A stretch of DNA of 64,000 nt from Agrobacterium albertimagni AOL15 (GTDB lineage Bacteria; Pseudomonadota; Alphaproteobacteria; Rhizobiales; Rhizobiaceae): positions 124,001 to 188,000 of the forward strand of contig NZ_ALJF01000006.1 of NCBI RefSeq assembly GCF_000300855.1. The letters run 5' to 3'. Under the pieces are notes generated by a model. That model searched no databases, was not told where the DNA came from, and worked only from the letters and a program-made list of their open reading frames with translations. Position numbers and translations under genes: made by a program. Shown one piece after another: positions 8,376 through 17,030 of this stretch (within the stretch, counting starts at the first letter, position 1; every line of letters starts with the position of its first letter).

Positions 8376-10439
8376 TCAGCTGTCCAGGAAGCTTCTGAGC
8401 TTCCTCGACCGGCTCGGATGCTTCAGCTTGCGCAGTGCCTTGGCTTCGATCTGACGGATACGTTCGCGGGTAACCGAGAACTGCTGGCCGACTTCTTCGA
8501 GCGTGTGGTCTGTGTTCATGCCGATGCCGAAGCGCATGCGCAGGACGCGCTCCTCGCGCGGGGTCAACGAGGCGAGAACGCGGGTGGTTGTTTCGCGCAG
8601 GTTCGCCTGGATGGCGGCGTCGATCGGCAGAAGCGCGTTCTTGTCCTCAATGAAGTCGCCGAGATGCGAATCCTCTTCGTCACCCACGGGTGTTTCGAGC
8701 GAGATCGGCTCCTTGGCGATCTTCAGGACCTTGCGGACCTTTTCGAGCGGCATGGCAAGCTTTTCGGCCAGTTCTTCCGGCGTAGGCTCTCGACCGATTT
8801 CGTGCAGCATCTGGCGCGAGGTACGGACGATCTTGTTGATCGTCTCGATCATATGCACCGGAATACGGATCGTGCGGGCCTGGTCGGCGATCGAGCGGGT
8901 GATCGCCTGACGAATCCACCAGGTCGCATAGGTCGAGAACTTGTAGCCGCGACGATATTCGAACTTATCGACCGCCTTCATCAGGCCGATATTGCCTTCC
9001 TGAATGAGGTCGAGGAACTGCAGGCCGCGGTTCGTGTACTTCTTGGCGATCGAGATGACGAGGCGCAGGTTTGCCTCGACCATTTCCTTCTTGGCGATAC
9101 GCGCTTCGCGCTCGCCCTTCTGGACCATCGATACGATGCGGCGGAATTCGGCGATCGAGATGCCGGTTTCGGTTGCGAGGTTCTGGATCTCGCCGCGGAT
9201 ATCGCGGATCGTCTGGTTTTCCTCGCGGGCGAAATCCTTCCATCCACGCGCCGAAAGATTGGCGATCGACTTCATCCAGTTCGGATCGAGTTCGGCACCC
9301 TGATACTGTTCGAGGAAGGAGTCACGCTTGACGCCGTAGCTTTCGGCGAGACGCAGCAGGCGGCCCTCGTTCTGCATCAGGCGCTTGGAAATGTCGTAGA
9401 GCTGCTCGACAAGGCTGTCGATGCGGTTCTGGTTGAGCGACAGCGACTTGACCGCCGTGACCAGCTGATCCTTCAGTTCCTTGTAGCGACGCTCCTGGCC
9501 TGACGACAGCGTGCCGGCACAGGCAAGACGTGCCTCCACCTGCTGGTCCTGCAGCTTGCGCAGCTTCTTGTAGGTGTCGGCGATGAGGTCGAGGGTCTCC
9601 ATGACCTGAGGACGCAATTCAGATTCCATCGCAGCCAGCGACAGGTTCGATTCGTCCTCATCCTCTTCCTCTTCTTCCGGCGGCATGCCTTCGCCGCCGA
9701 TGGCGGTGATGTCGTCGTCGTCACCGGAAGCGGCCTGTGGACGGCGCTTGGCGCGCTCCTTTTCCTTCTCTTCGGCAGCCTTGCGATCGGCTTCGATCTT
9801 TTCCGGGCTCTGGAACTGCGGAGCAGCCTTGGCTTCCGGACCGGAATAGGTGGTTTCGAGATCGATGATCTCGCGCAAAAGCGTCGTGCCTTCGTTGAGT
9901 TCGTCGCGCCAGATGATCAGCGCCTGGAAGGTCAGCGGGCTCTCACAGAGGCCGGAGATCATCGTCTCGCGGCCAGCCTCGATGCGCTTCGCGATCGCGA
10001 TTTCGCCTTCGCGCGACAGAAGCTCGACGGAGCCCATTTCGCGCAGATACATGCGCACCGGATCGTCGGTGCGGTCGGTCGGTTCTTTCTTCTTGGCGGT
10101 CGCGACAGCCGTGCCGGCCGTCGGCGCCAGTTCGCCGCCTTCGCTCTCGCCTTCTTCCTCGGCGTCGTCTTCCCCGCCTTGGGCTTCATCCACGTCTTCG
10201 TCTTCGATGACGTTGATACCCATGTCGGAAAGCATGGCCATGGTGTCTTCGATCTGCTCGGAGGTCACTTCCTCCGACGGCAGAACCGAGTTCAGTTCAT
10301 CCATGGTGACATAGCCGCGTTTTTTCGCGGCCTTGATCATCTTTTTGACCGCGTCATCGGAAAGATCGAGAAGCGGGCCGTCCGTCGCGCCGTCGCGTTC
10401 GCCTTCGGCTTCTTCGTTTTCTTTGACTTTCGATGCCAT
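8376..10439 (-). CDS. rpoD: RNA polymerase sigma-70 factor RpoD
   Basis: This is the housekeeping sigma factor, 687 residues, the usual size in Rhizobiaceae. In order: region 1.1 (about residues 25-85), an acidic linker, region 1.2 ([21 protein letters not shown]), a long non-conserved region, region 2 ([32 protein letters not shown], about 470-520) that melts and binds the -10 element, region 3, and region 4.2 ([20 protein letters not shown]) that binds the -35 element. It is preceded by about 380 bp without a coding gene and followed by a terminator, so it is likely transcribed from its own promoter. Confidence 0.98.
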   Translation of the reverse strand: MASKVKENEEAEGERDGATDGPLLDLSDDAVKKMIKAAKKRGYVTMDELNSVLPSEEVTSEQIEDTMAMLSDMGINVIEDEDVDEAQGGEDDAEEEGESEGGELAPTAGTAVATAKKKEPTDRTDDPVRMYLREMGSVELLSREGEIAIAKRIEAGRETMISGLCESPLTFQALIIWRDELNEGTTLLREIIDLETTYSGPEAKAAPQFQSPEKIEADRKAAEEKEKERAKRRPQAASGDDDDITAIGGEGMPPEEEEEDEDESNLSLAAMESELRPQVMETLDLIADTYKKLRKLQDQQVEARLACAGTLSSGQERRYKELKDQLVTAVKSLSLNQNRIDSLVEQLYDISKRLMQNEGRLLRLAESYGVKRDSFLEQYQGAELDPNWMKSIANLSARGWKDFAREENQTIRDIRGEIQNLATETGISIAEFRRIVSMVQKGEREARIAKKEMVEANLRLVISIAKKYTNRGLQFLDLIQEGNIGLMKAVDKFEYRRGYKFSTYATWWIRQAITRSIADQARTIRIPVHMIETINKIVRTSRQMLHEIGREPTPEELAEKLAMPLEKVRKVLKIAKEPISLETPVGDEEDSHLGDFIEDKNALLPIDAAIQANLRETTTRVLASLTPREERVLRMRFGIGMNTDHTLEEVGQQFSVTRERIRQIEAKALRKLKHPSRSRKLRSFLDS

Positions 10440-10822
10440 TTATCTTGTCGCTTTCCCTGACGTCTGATCATGCGCCTTGCCGCCGGAGGAATGGGAGACG
10501 AACCACTCACCCGGGCGGATAGCTGTCACTGACCTAACGGAGTGTTGCTTAATTCCTGCTTAACTATGGGCATTGCGGTCGCAGCGCCAAAAACTTGTTT
10601 GTCTGCATGACCGGTCATCATACCAGAGATCCGTCCGAACCCACTTCACCCTTGTGTGCTTGGATTGGTGATTCCCACAATTTTTCCTGGCGTCAAGCCT
10701 TTCTGAAGGCTGGACAGGGAAAATCAACAAAACAAGCCGTTCAACGGCGTCTTTATCACCGATCTTCGCAGATGTAGGACATCGGGCCAGAGAAACAAGA
10801 GGTAAAACCCGCAAGGGCCGAG
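10440..10822. promoter_or_regulatory. 383-bp leader/promoter region of rpoD
   Basis: No gene is supported here. The region lies between the end of the cyclase gene and rpoD, both on the minus strand, and should hold the rpoD promoter. On the minus strand a TTGACG hexamer (complement of bases near 10690) is a candidate -35, but the matching -10 is weak. No T-run terminator for the cyclase gene was found. Confidence 0.4.
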
Positions 10823-12172
10823 TCATGCTGCGGTGAGAGACTCGCTCTTGACACCCGTCAAGAACCAGACGCGCATCGACCCCTTGCCCTTCACCTCGAT
10901 CTCACCACGCAACTCGAAATCGAAGCAGCTCTCCAATCTCTGCTTCAGGCAGTCGGCAACCTGAATGCGACCGGCAATGCCATGGGACTCCATATGCGCC
11001 GCCGTATTCACCGTATCGCCCCAGACATCGTAAAGCAGCTTGTTGGGGCCGATCACGCCGGCCACCACCGGCCCGGTGTCGAGGCCAATGCGAACCTCGA
11101 CCACCTCGCCCACCTGCTCCGAAATCCTGCGGCAACATGCGATGATATCGAGCGCCATCATAGCAACTGCTGTCTCGTGATCCGGTTTCGGTTCGGGAAG
11201 ACCGCCGGCCACCATGTAGGCATCCCCGATCGTCTTGATCTTCTCAAGGCCGTGTGCGCTGGCAATCGCATCGAATTGCGAAAATACACGCCCGAGGAAG
11301 GCGATGACCTGTTGCGGCTCCCAGCGTGCCGCTCGCGGCGTGAAGTCGACGATATCGGCGAACAGAATAGTGGCGGACGGGATGTGATCGGCAACGACTT
11401 GCGTCTTGTGATCGCGAAGCCGACTCGCCACCGCCTGCGGTAGGATGTTCTGCAGCAGCCGCTCCGAGAACTCATGCTCCGATTCCAGCGCCATCTCGGC
11501 CTGGGCGGCCTCCTTGAAGGCAAAGAAGGAGGTGGTGAAGATCAGCAGGAAGGCGAAGGGTACCGTCAGATAGTAAAGCGTATTGAGAAAAATCGGCTCC
11601 ACCCGGATGAAATCAAGCGGCGCGACGAAGAGGATCTCGGTCGCAAGAAAGGCAGCCAGTCCGACAATGGTGACAAAGGCCGAAAGCAATAGCCGCTCGG
11701 CCCCGAAAACGAGCATGGAGGCCGCCGCCCCGGGCAGGAAATAGAAATGAAGCCCCGAGTCCCGACCGAAGAACATGCAGTAACCGATGCCGAAGATCAG
11801 CCAGATCGTACAGAGATAGAGCGCGCCGGAAATCGGTCCGTAGCGGTGAAAATAGGGTGTCAGCGCGTAGAAGATCACCTGTGGAGAGAAGGCGATGATC
11901 GCCGGCAGCAGACCATACCAGTCATAGGCCACATAAAGCAGCACATAGGGAATGGTCATCAGGCTGACCATCGCTGCGATGATGTTGGTAACCGCGAGCC
12001 TGCGGCGAATACGCGGCGGATAACCGGCGGTTCCGATCCTTGCCACCCACCAGACGGCATTCGGCAGACGCCAGAACGAGCGGAGCTTGCGCCCGTTACG
12101 GGCTATGAAATCGAACTCGTCCTGCGCCACTCTTGTTTCCGGTAACAATGGAACAGGACCTGAATCCCCCAT
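10823..12172 (-). CDS. membrane-bound class III adenylate/guanylate cyclase
   Basis: This 449-residue protein has a cytoplasmic N-terminus, about six membrane spans (residues 60-230), a short linker helix (SEHEFSERLLQNILP) typical of cyclases, and a C-terminal class III catalytic domain. Metal-binding Asp are in FADIVDFT (about 273) and KTIGDAYM (about 317); the latter also has the purine-contacting Lys. YDVWGDTVNTA supplies Asp (about 382) and the transition-state Asn (about 389). The Arg expected four residues later is His (AAHMES). The ATG at 12172 is preferred; a TTG at 12202 is possible. It follows dnaG by about 40 bp and may be cotranscribed. Confidence 0.85.
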   Translation of the reverse strand: MGDSGPVPLLPETRVAQDEFDFIARNGRKLRSFWRLPNAVWWVARIGTAGYPPRIRRRLAVTNIIAAMVSLMTIPYVLLYVAYDWYGLLPAIIAFSPQVIFYALTPYFHRYGPISGALYLCTIWLIFGIGYCMFFGRDSGLHFYFLPGAAASMLVFGAERLLLSAFVTIVGLAAFLATEILFVAPLDFIRVEPIFLNTLYYLTVPFAFLLIFTTSFFAFKEAAQAEMALESEHEFSERLLQNILPQAVASRLRDHKTQVVADHIPSATILFADIVDFTPRAARWEPQQVIAFLGRVFSQFDAIASAHGLEKIKTIGDAYMVAGGLPEPKPDHETAVAMMALDIIACCRRISEQVGEVVEVRIGLDTGPVVAGVIGPNKLLYDVWGDTVNTAAHMESHGIAGRIQVADCLKQRLESCFDFELRGEIEVKGKGSMRVWFLTGVKSESLTAA

Positions 12173-12211
12173 TTGCCGCCGCAGTGCAACAGGTTTATGC
12201 AAACGATTACA

Positions 12212-14209
12212 TCAGCCGTGTCCGGTGGCCGGCCCCTTGACGCGCCCGGACATCACGCCGAAGCCATCGATGATCGCTTCCTGGTTTTCCATGCGCGTCA
12301 CTTCGTTCTGAACCTCATGCAGGGCGCTGATCACCTGCTCGATGCGTGCGCCGTCGTCAGTTTCGGTCGCCTCGGCAATCTCCCGCTCCAACTCCATACG
12401 CTGACGCTTCAAGGCCCTTGCCCTCTTGTAGAGCGCGAGCGCCTGTCGATAGCCCTCACGGGCATCTTCGGCTGCGGCAATTTCCGTGGCGATCCAGAGC
12501 CGCGCATTGCGGATCTGCTGGTCGAGACCACGCAGCAGCGTGCCGTGGCCGTGGGCCTCCAGCTTCTGGATCAGGATCTCACGGCTGAGTGTCGGGCCGG
12601 CTTCCGCGACGGCCGTCAGCAGCGACGACCACAGCTTTTGCAATCCCGCATGCTCGTAATCGATCGCCGCCACCTCGTCGTATTCGCCCTCGAGAAGTTG
12701 CGGATGGTTGACGATGGTCAGCGCCAGCACGCTTTCCCTCAGCGTCGGCTGATCAAGCGCGCCGCGCACGAGGCCTGACCGCGCCAACCGGTCCGAAATC
12801 GTGCCGCGGCTCGAGGCAACGGGACCGGGCGGACGTCCGCCGCTATTGCGGCCACCCTGCCCTTGCCCGCGCCCGCCGCCCTGGAAATTCCCACGCTCTC
12901 CGCGGCCCGGCTGGCTGCCCTGGAAGAAGGCATAGAGACGGTCACGCACATCCTGCTGATAGTGGCGCCGCACGTTCTCGTCGGCAATGACGTTGACGAC
13001 CTGCTTGAGCTTCGCTTCGAGTTCGGCGCGCTTTTCCGGCGTATCGAACCCGCCGGCCTGCGTTTCGCGCACCCAGACCATCTCGGCGAGCGGTCGCGCT
13101 TCCGAGAGGACACGGTCGAAAGGCTGGCGCCCGTCGCGCTTGACGAGATCATCAGGGTCCTTGCCGTCAGGCAGCATGGCAAACCGGAGCGACTGGCCAG
13201 GCTTGATATGCGGCAGGGCCAGATCGACGGCGCGGAACGCTGCCCGCTGGCCCGCGCCGTCGCCATCGAAGCAAAGCACCGGCACCGGCGTGGTCTTCCA
13301 CATCAGCTGCAACTGGTTTTCGGTGAGCGCCGTGCCGAGCGGCGCGACAGCATTCTCGATCCCGGCCTGGTAGAGCGCGATCACGTCCATGTAGCCTTCG
13401 ACCGCAATCAGGGTATCGGCGCCGTCAGCCCCTTGCATCGCCCGGCGAGCGCGGGAGAAATTGTAGAGAACATTGCCCTTGTGAAAGAGCTCGGTCTCGT
13501 TGGAATTGAGATACTTCGCCATCGCATCTGCGGCCATCGCGCGACCGCCAAAGGCGATGACTTTCTCACGCGAGGACAGGATCGGGAACATGATACGATC
13601 GCGGAAGCGATCATAGGAGACCGGGATATCCGGGCCATGCACGACAAGCCCGCAGGCCTCGATCTGCTCCTTCGGCACCCCTTTGGAGGCCAGATACTCT
13701 TTCAGCGCATTGCGGCTTTCCGGCGCATAGCCGAGCCTGAACGTCTCGATCGTCCGGCCGGAAAGGCCACGCTCGCGCAGATAGGCTCTCGCCCGCGCCC
13801 CGCTCGCTGTCTGCAACTGATCCTGGAAGAACTGCGTCGCCATCTCCATGACGTCCTGCAGCGTCGTGCGCTCCCGCTCGCGCCGCTCCGCCTGCGGATC
13901 GGGCTGCGGCATGGCAATCCCGGCCATATCGGCGACCTGCTGCACGGCTTCGACGAAGCTCAGCCCCTCGAGATCAGTCAGAAAACGGAAATGGTCGCCA
14001 GAAACGCCACAGCCGAAGCAATGATATCGCCCCTTGCGATCCTCGCAATGAAAGCTCGGGCTCTTCTCGCCATGGAAGGGGCAGCAGGCCCAGTAGTCCT
14101 GCCGCGACACATTGGTCTTCTTGCGATCCCAGGTCACGCGGCGGCCCACCACGGCCGAAATCGGCACGCGGTCACGGATCTCGTCGAGGAAGTCGCTGGA
14201 AAAACGCAT
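12212..14209 (-). CDS. dnaG: DNA primase DnaG
   Basis: DnaG makes RNA primers at the replication fork. The 665-residue protein has an N-terminal zinc finger of the CHC2 type (Cys43, His46, Cys64, Cys67), a catalytic core with TOPRIM motifs (LIAVEGYMDVIALYQAG, about residues 265-280; FDGDGAGQRAA), a Gly/Arg-rich linker around residue 430-450, and a C-terminal helicase-binding domain. The ATG at 14209 follows AGGGA and gives the usual MRFSSDFLDEIRDRV start. The macromolecular synthesis genes dnaG and rpoD lie close together as in many proteobacteria, here with a cyclase gene between them. Confidence 0.97.
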   Translation of the reverse strand: MRFSSDFLDEIRDRVPISAVVGRRVTWDRKKTNVSRQDYWACCPFHGEKSPSFHCEDRKGRYHCFGCGVSGDHFRFLTDLEGLSFVEAVQQVADMAGIAMPQPDPQAERRERERTTLQDVMEMATQFFQDQLQTASGARARAYLRERGLSGRTIETFRLGYAPESRNALKEYLASKGVPKEQIEACGLVVHGPDIPVSYDRFRDRIMFPILSSREKVIAFGGRAMAADAMAKYLNSNETELFHKGNVLYNFSRARRAMQGADGADTLIAVEGYMDVIALYQAGIENAVAPLGTALTENQLQLMWKTTPVPVLCFDGDGAGQRAAFRAVDLALPHIKPGQSLRFAMLPDGKDPDDLVKRDGRQPFDRVLSEARPLAEMVWVRETQAGGFDTPEKRAELEAKLKQVVNVIADENVRRHYQQDVRDRLYAFFQGSQPGRGERGNFQGGGRGQGQGGRNSGGRPPGPVASSRGTISDRLARSGLVRGALDQPTLRESVLALTIVNHPQLLEGEYDEVAAIDYEHAGLQKLWSSLLTAVAEAGPTLSREILIQKLEAHGHGTLLRGLDQQIRNARLWIATEIAAAEDAREGYRQALALYKRARALKRQRMELEREIAEATETDDGARIEQVISALHEVQNEVTRMENQEAIIDGFGVMSGRVKGPATGHG

Positions 14210-14298
14210 CTGTATCCCTGGGAAGCTGATCCTCCATATAGGCGCCGCGGCGGCGCAGCGCCAAGGCTTTCGCACGCAGTGCCCGTTATTCACAGCGC

Positions 14299-14327
14299 TT
14301 GTACATCAAGACGTTTGTATATACACT
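14299..14327 (+). promoter_or_regulatory. brnTA promoter with palindromic operator candidate
   Basis: A TTGTAC hexamer (14299-14304) and TACACT (14322-14327) spaced 17 bp form a plausible sigma-70 promoter. Overlapping the -10 is a perfect 10-bp palindrome TGTATATACA (14316-14325). BrnA antitoxins are ribbon-helix-helix repressors that bind their own promoter, so this palindrome is a good operator candidate. Confidence 0.5.
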
Positions 14328-14353
14328 CACAGGACGAGCACCCGAGAGCCGCC

Positions 14354-14656
14354 ATGCGAAGCCTGGACGACATTCCGCAGGAAGAATGGGCCTTCGAGTG
14401 GGACGAGGCGAAGCGGATCAGCAATCGCCACAAGCATGGGATTGACTTCGATGACGTTGTCTTAGCGCTAGCTGGACCTCGTCTTGAGACCCAGACCATA
14501 GCCAACGGTGAGTTGCGGGTTCTTGCGACATGCCCGGAAAGCGGCCGGTTGATTACCGCCGTCTACACCATGAGAGGAAACGTCTGTCGGATCATATCCG
14601 CCCGCGTTGCGAGAAGAAATGAGCGAAGAGAATATCACGCGCACTACCATAGCTGA
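14354..14656 (+). CDS. brnT: BrnT family toxin
   Basis: This 100-residue protein matches BrnT, a RelE-like ribonuclease toxin: FEWDEAKRISNRHKHGIDFDDV (N-terminal signature, about residues 14-35), then GRLITAVYTMRGNVCRIISARVARRNERREY, the characteristic C-terminal strand and Arg-rich segment. BrnT cleaves RNA and inhibits growth until bound by BrnA. The ATG at 14354 gives the normal BrnT length. The gene overlaps brnA by 38 bases, placing toxin first, the canonical order for this family. Confidence 0.92.
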   Translation: MRSLDDIPQEEWAFEWDEAKRISNRHKHGIDFDDVVLALAGPRLETQTIANGELRVLATCPESGRLITAVYTMRGNVCRIISARVARRNERREYHAHYHS

Positions 14657-14951
14657 GATTTTGGAAAAGCGGGCGCGCGGTGAAAAAAGCCAGACCGACT
14701 GGGCGCGCGTCGATGCCATGACCGACGAGGACATCGAGCGGGCCATGCGCGACGATCCCGATTGGAAGGATTTCATGGACATCGACTGGTCCAAGGCCAG
14801 GATGGTCATCCCCGACAAGAAGAAGGCGATCTCGATCCGCCTCGATCCCGACATCATCGATTTCTTCCAGGCGACCGGAAAGGGCTATCAGACCCGCATC
14901 AACGCGGTCCTGCGCCATTTCGTCGACGAGCAGAAGCGCTCGAAACCCTGA
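14619..14951 (+). CDS. brnA: BrnA family antitoxin
   Basis: This 110-residue protein has the BrnA layout: an N-terminal toxin-binding part and a C-terminal ribbon-helix-helix domain (KKAISIRLDPDIIDFFQATG followed by YQTRINAVLRHFV, about residues 70-104). BrnA binds BrnT and represses the operon. The ATG at 14619 follows a purine-rich stretch (GAGAAGAA) inside the end of brnT, and the frames overlap by 38 bases, which suggests coupled translation. Followed directly by a strong hairpin. Confidence 0.92.
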   Translation: MSEENITRTTIAEILEKRARGEKSQTDWARVDAMTDEDIERAMRDDPDWKDFMDIDWSKARMVIPDKKKAISIRLDPDIIDFFQATGKGYQTRINAVLRHFVDEQKRSKP

Positions 14952-14959
14952 AACGAAAG

Positions 14960-14981
14960 ACGCCGCCCGGAGGCGGCGTCG
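14960..14981. terminator. hairpin between brnA and yqeY, bidirectional terminator candidate
   Basis: A perfect 9-bp GC-rich stem (GACGCCGCC with GGCGGCGTC) and a 4-base loop lies between the convergent stops of brnA and the YqeY gene. On the minus strand it is followed by TTTCGTTTC, fitting a terminator of the yqeY transcript. Confidence 0.65.
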
Positions 14982-15002
14982 AACATCTTAGGATCAGGCC
15001 TC

Positions 15003-15455
15003 TTACTTCAAGAGGTCCTTGACCACGCCCGAAGCCTTGCCGAAATCCATCTGGCCGGCATAGCGTTCCTTCAGAGCACTGATGCACTTGCCCATGTCGC
15101 GCAGCCCTTGGGCGCCGGTTTCGTTGATCACCGCAGCGCAGAGCTCGCGCACCTTCTCTTCCGAGAGCTGCTCGGGCATGAAGGACTTGATGATGACGAT
15201 TTCCTCGCGCTCCTGCGCGGCAAGTTCCGGCCGATCGTTTTCGGCATAGATCTTGGCGGATTCGTCCCGCTGCTTGATCATCTTCATCAGGATCTGCATG
15301 ATCTCGTCGTCGCTGACCGGATCCTTACCGGCACCGCGATGGGCGATGTCGCGGTCCTTGATCGCGGTCTGGATCAGGCGCACGGTCGAGGTCCTGCGGA
15401 CATCCTTGGCCTTCAAAGCTTCTTTCAGCGAGTTGGCGAGCGTGTCGCGTAACAT
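15003..15455 (-). CDS. GatB/YqeY domain protein
   Basis: This 150-residue protein is a YqeY family member, related to the C-terminal tRNA-binding domain of GatB. The helical N-terminal part (LRDTLANSLKEALKAKDVRRTSTVRLIQTAIKDRDIA split by short loops) and the C-terminal part with PEQLSEEKVRELCAAVI and DMGKCISALKERYAGQMDFGKASGVVK are typical. The ATG at 15455 follows GGAGAAG. The precise function is not established; a link to tRNA or amidotransferase biology is inferred from homology. It is divergent from carA, as in other rhizobia. Confidence 0.9.
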   Translation of the reverse strand: MLRDTLANSLKEALKAKDVRRTSTVRLIQTAIKDRDIAHRGAGKDPVSDDEIMQILMKMIKQRDESAKIYAENDRPELAAQEREEIVIIKSFMPEQLSEEKVRELCAAVINETGAQGLRDMGKCISALKERYAGQMDFGKASGVVKDLLK

Positions 15456-15774
15456 TTTTTTCTTCTCCGGGGAGCAGCCGCTTCGCCCTTGGCGATTGTG
15501 GCTTTTCCGTGTTCGTTGAGTGGTTCTCATAGCCAGACATTTGCTGCGGCGCAAACGAATTGAGCAAAGCCTTGAAATGGCTTGGGAGAAATCCGCCCCG
15601 GCAACGACTCCGGAATTGACCTCTCCCCACGATGCGTCTATTGCTCGGCACCTGCACGCAAATTGTCATCAGGGCCGAAAACGCGCGACTTCGCGCGCCC
15701 TCGATCTGCAACATAAATGGTCCTGCGAAACCGCTCCGACAAGGGGCAGGCACGCGGGCGAACAAGGAACGACC
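15456..15774. promoter_or_regulatory. 319-bp divergent region between yqeY and carA
   Basis: No gene is supported. The region must hold the promoters of yqeY and carA. A short GCGCG/CGCGC hairpin occurs near 15682-15697 without a T-run, so it is not a terminator. No pyrimidine-sensing leader was recognised, in contrast to carB. Confidence 0.4.
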
Positions 15775-16980
15775 ATGACCGCGACAGCCCCCTGGACGAC
15801 CCGCAAGCCGACCGCCCTCCTCGTTCTCGCCGACGGCACCGTCATCGAAGGCCACGGAATCGGCGCGACCGGCAAGGTCCAGGCCGAGGTCTGCTTCAAC
15901 ACGGCCCTGACCGGATACGAGGAAATCCTGACCGATCCCTCCTATCTCGGCCAGATCGTCACCTTTACCTTCCCGCATATCGGCAATGTCGGCACCAATG
16001 ACGAAGACATCGAAGACCTGACGCCGGCAGCCCGCCACGGCGCGGTCGGCACGATCTTCAAGGCCGACATCACGGAGCCTTCAAATTATCGTGCCGCAAG
16101 CCATCTCGACGCCTGGCTGAAGAGCCGCGGCATCATTGGCCTCTCGGGCATCGACACCCGCGCGCTCACCGCCTGGATCCGCGAAAACGGTGCGCCAAAT
16201 GCGGTCATCGCCCATGATCCGAATGGCGTTTTCGACATCGAAGCGCTGAAGGCCGAAGCCAAGGCCTGGAGCGGTCTCGAAGGCCTCGACCTCGCCAAGG
16301 TCGCGACCTCGGGCCAGTCTTCCGTCTGGAACGAGAAGGCCTGGTCCTGGACCGAAGGCCACACGACACTCGGTGCGGACGACGCCAAATACCACATCGT
16401 TTGCGTCGACTTCGGCGTGAAGCGCAATATCCTGCGCCTCTTTGCCGGCCTCGATTGCAAGGTGACCGTCGTTCCCGCCACCACCTCGGCCGAGGATATC
16501 ATGGCGCTCAACCCGGACGGCGTCTTCCTGTCGAATGGTCCGGGAGATCCGGCAGCAACCGGCGAATACGCAGTTCCTGTCATCCAGAACCTGATCAAAA
16601 CGGACAAGCCGGTCTTTGGCATCTGCCTCGGCCACCAGATGCTCGGCCTCGCGCTTGGCGGCACAACCGAGAAGATGCACCAGGGCCACCATGGCGCCAA
16701 CCATCCGGTCAAGGACTTCACCACCGGCAAGGTCGAGATCGTCTCGATGAACCACGGCTTCGCAGTCGACTCTAAGTCACTGCCGGAAAGCGTTGAAGAG
16801 ACTCATATTTCGCTGTTCGACGGCACCAATTGCGGCCTGCGCCTCAAGGCCAAGCCGGTCTTCTCCGTCCAGCACCACCCGGAAGCCTCCCCCGGCCCGC
16901 AGGACAGCCACTATCTCTTCCGCCGCTTCATCAACATGGTGCGTGAAACGAAGGGCGAACCGGCACTCGCTGAGCGCTGA
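15775..16980 (+). CDS. carA: carbamoyl-phosphate synthase small subunit CarA
   Basis: CarA hydrolyses glutamine and channels ammonia to CarB for carbamoyl phosphate, precursor of arginine and pyrimidines. The 401-residue protein has the N-terminal CPSase small-subunit domain (CFNTALTGYEEILTDPSY, residues 40-57) and a C-terminal class I glutamine amidotransferase domain with nucleophile Cys284 in FGICLGHQML and the His-Glu pair in HHPEASPGP. The ATG follows AAGGA. A strong terminator follows, and carB lies about 10 kb downstream on the same strand, so the two subunits come from separate transcripts. Confidence 0.98.
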   Translation: MTATAPWTTRKPTALLVLADGTVIEGHGIGATGKVQAEVCFNTALTGYEEILTDPSYLGQIVTFTFPHIGNVGTNDEDIEDLTPAARHGAVGTIFKADITEPSNYRAASHLDAWLKSRGIIGLSGIDTRALTAWIRENGAPNAVIAHDPNGVFDIEALKAEAKAWSGLEGLDLAKVATSGQSSVWNEKAWSWTEGHTTLGADDAKYHIVCVDFGVKRNILRLFAGLDCKVTVVPATTSAEDIMALNPDGVFLSNGPGDPAATGEYAVPVIQNLIKTDKPVFGICLGHQMLGLALGGTTEKMHQGHHGANHPVKDFTTGKVEIVSMNHGFAVDSKSLPESVEETHISLFDGTNCGLRLKAKPVFSVQHHPEASPGPQDSHYLFRRFINMVRETKGEPALAER

Positions 16981-17003
16981 GCGATTTCTGACTGTTTGAA
17001 GAC

Positions 17004-17030
17004 AACGGCCCGGTTTACCCCCGGGCCGTT
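17004..17030 (+). terminator. carA terminator
   Basis: A perfect 10-bp stem (AACGGCCCGG with CCGGGCCGTT) with a 7-base loop, followed by TTGCATTT. It begins 23 bp after the carA stop and overlaps the stop codon of the convergent MATE gene, so it may act in both directions. Confidence 0.75.

Noticed and set aside
8367..9503. 378-codon plus-strand frame opposite rpoD
   Set aside because: Shadow of rpoD; no family features and no proper start context.
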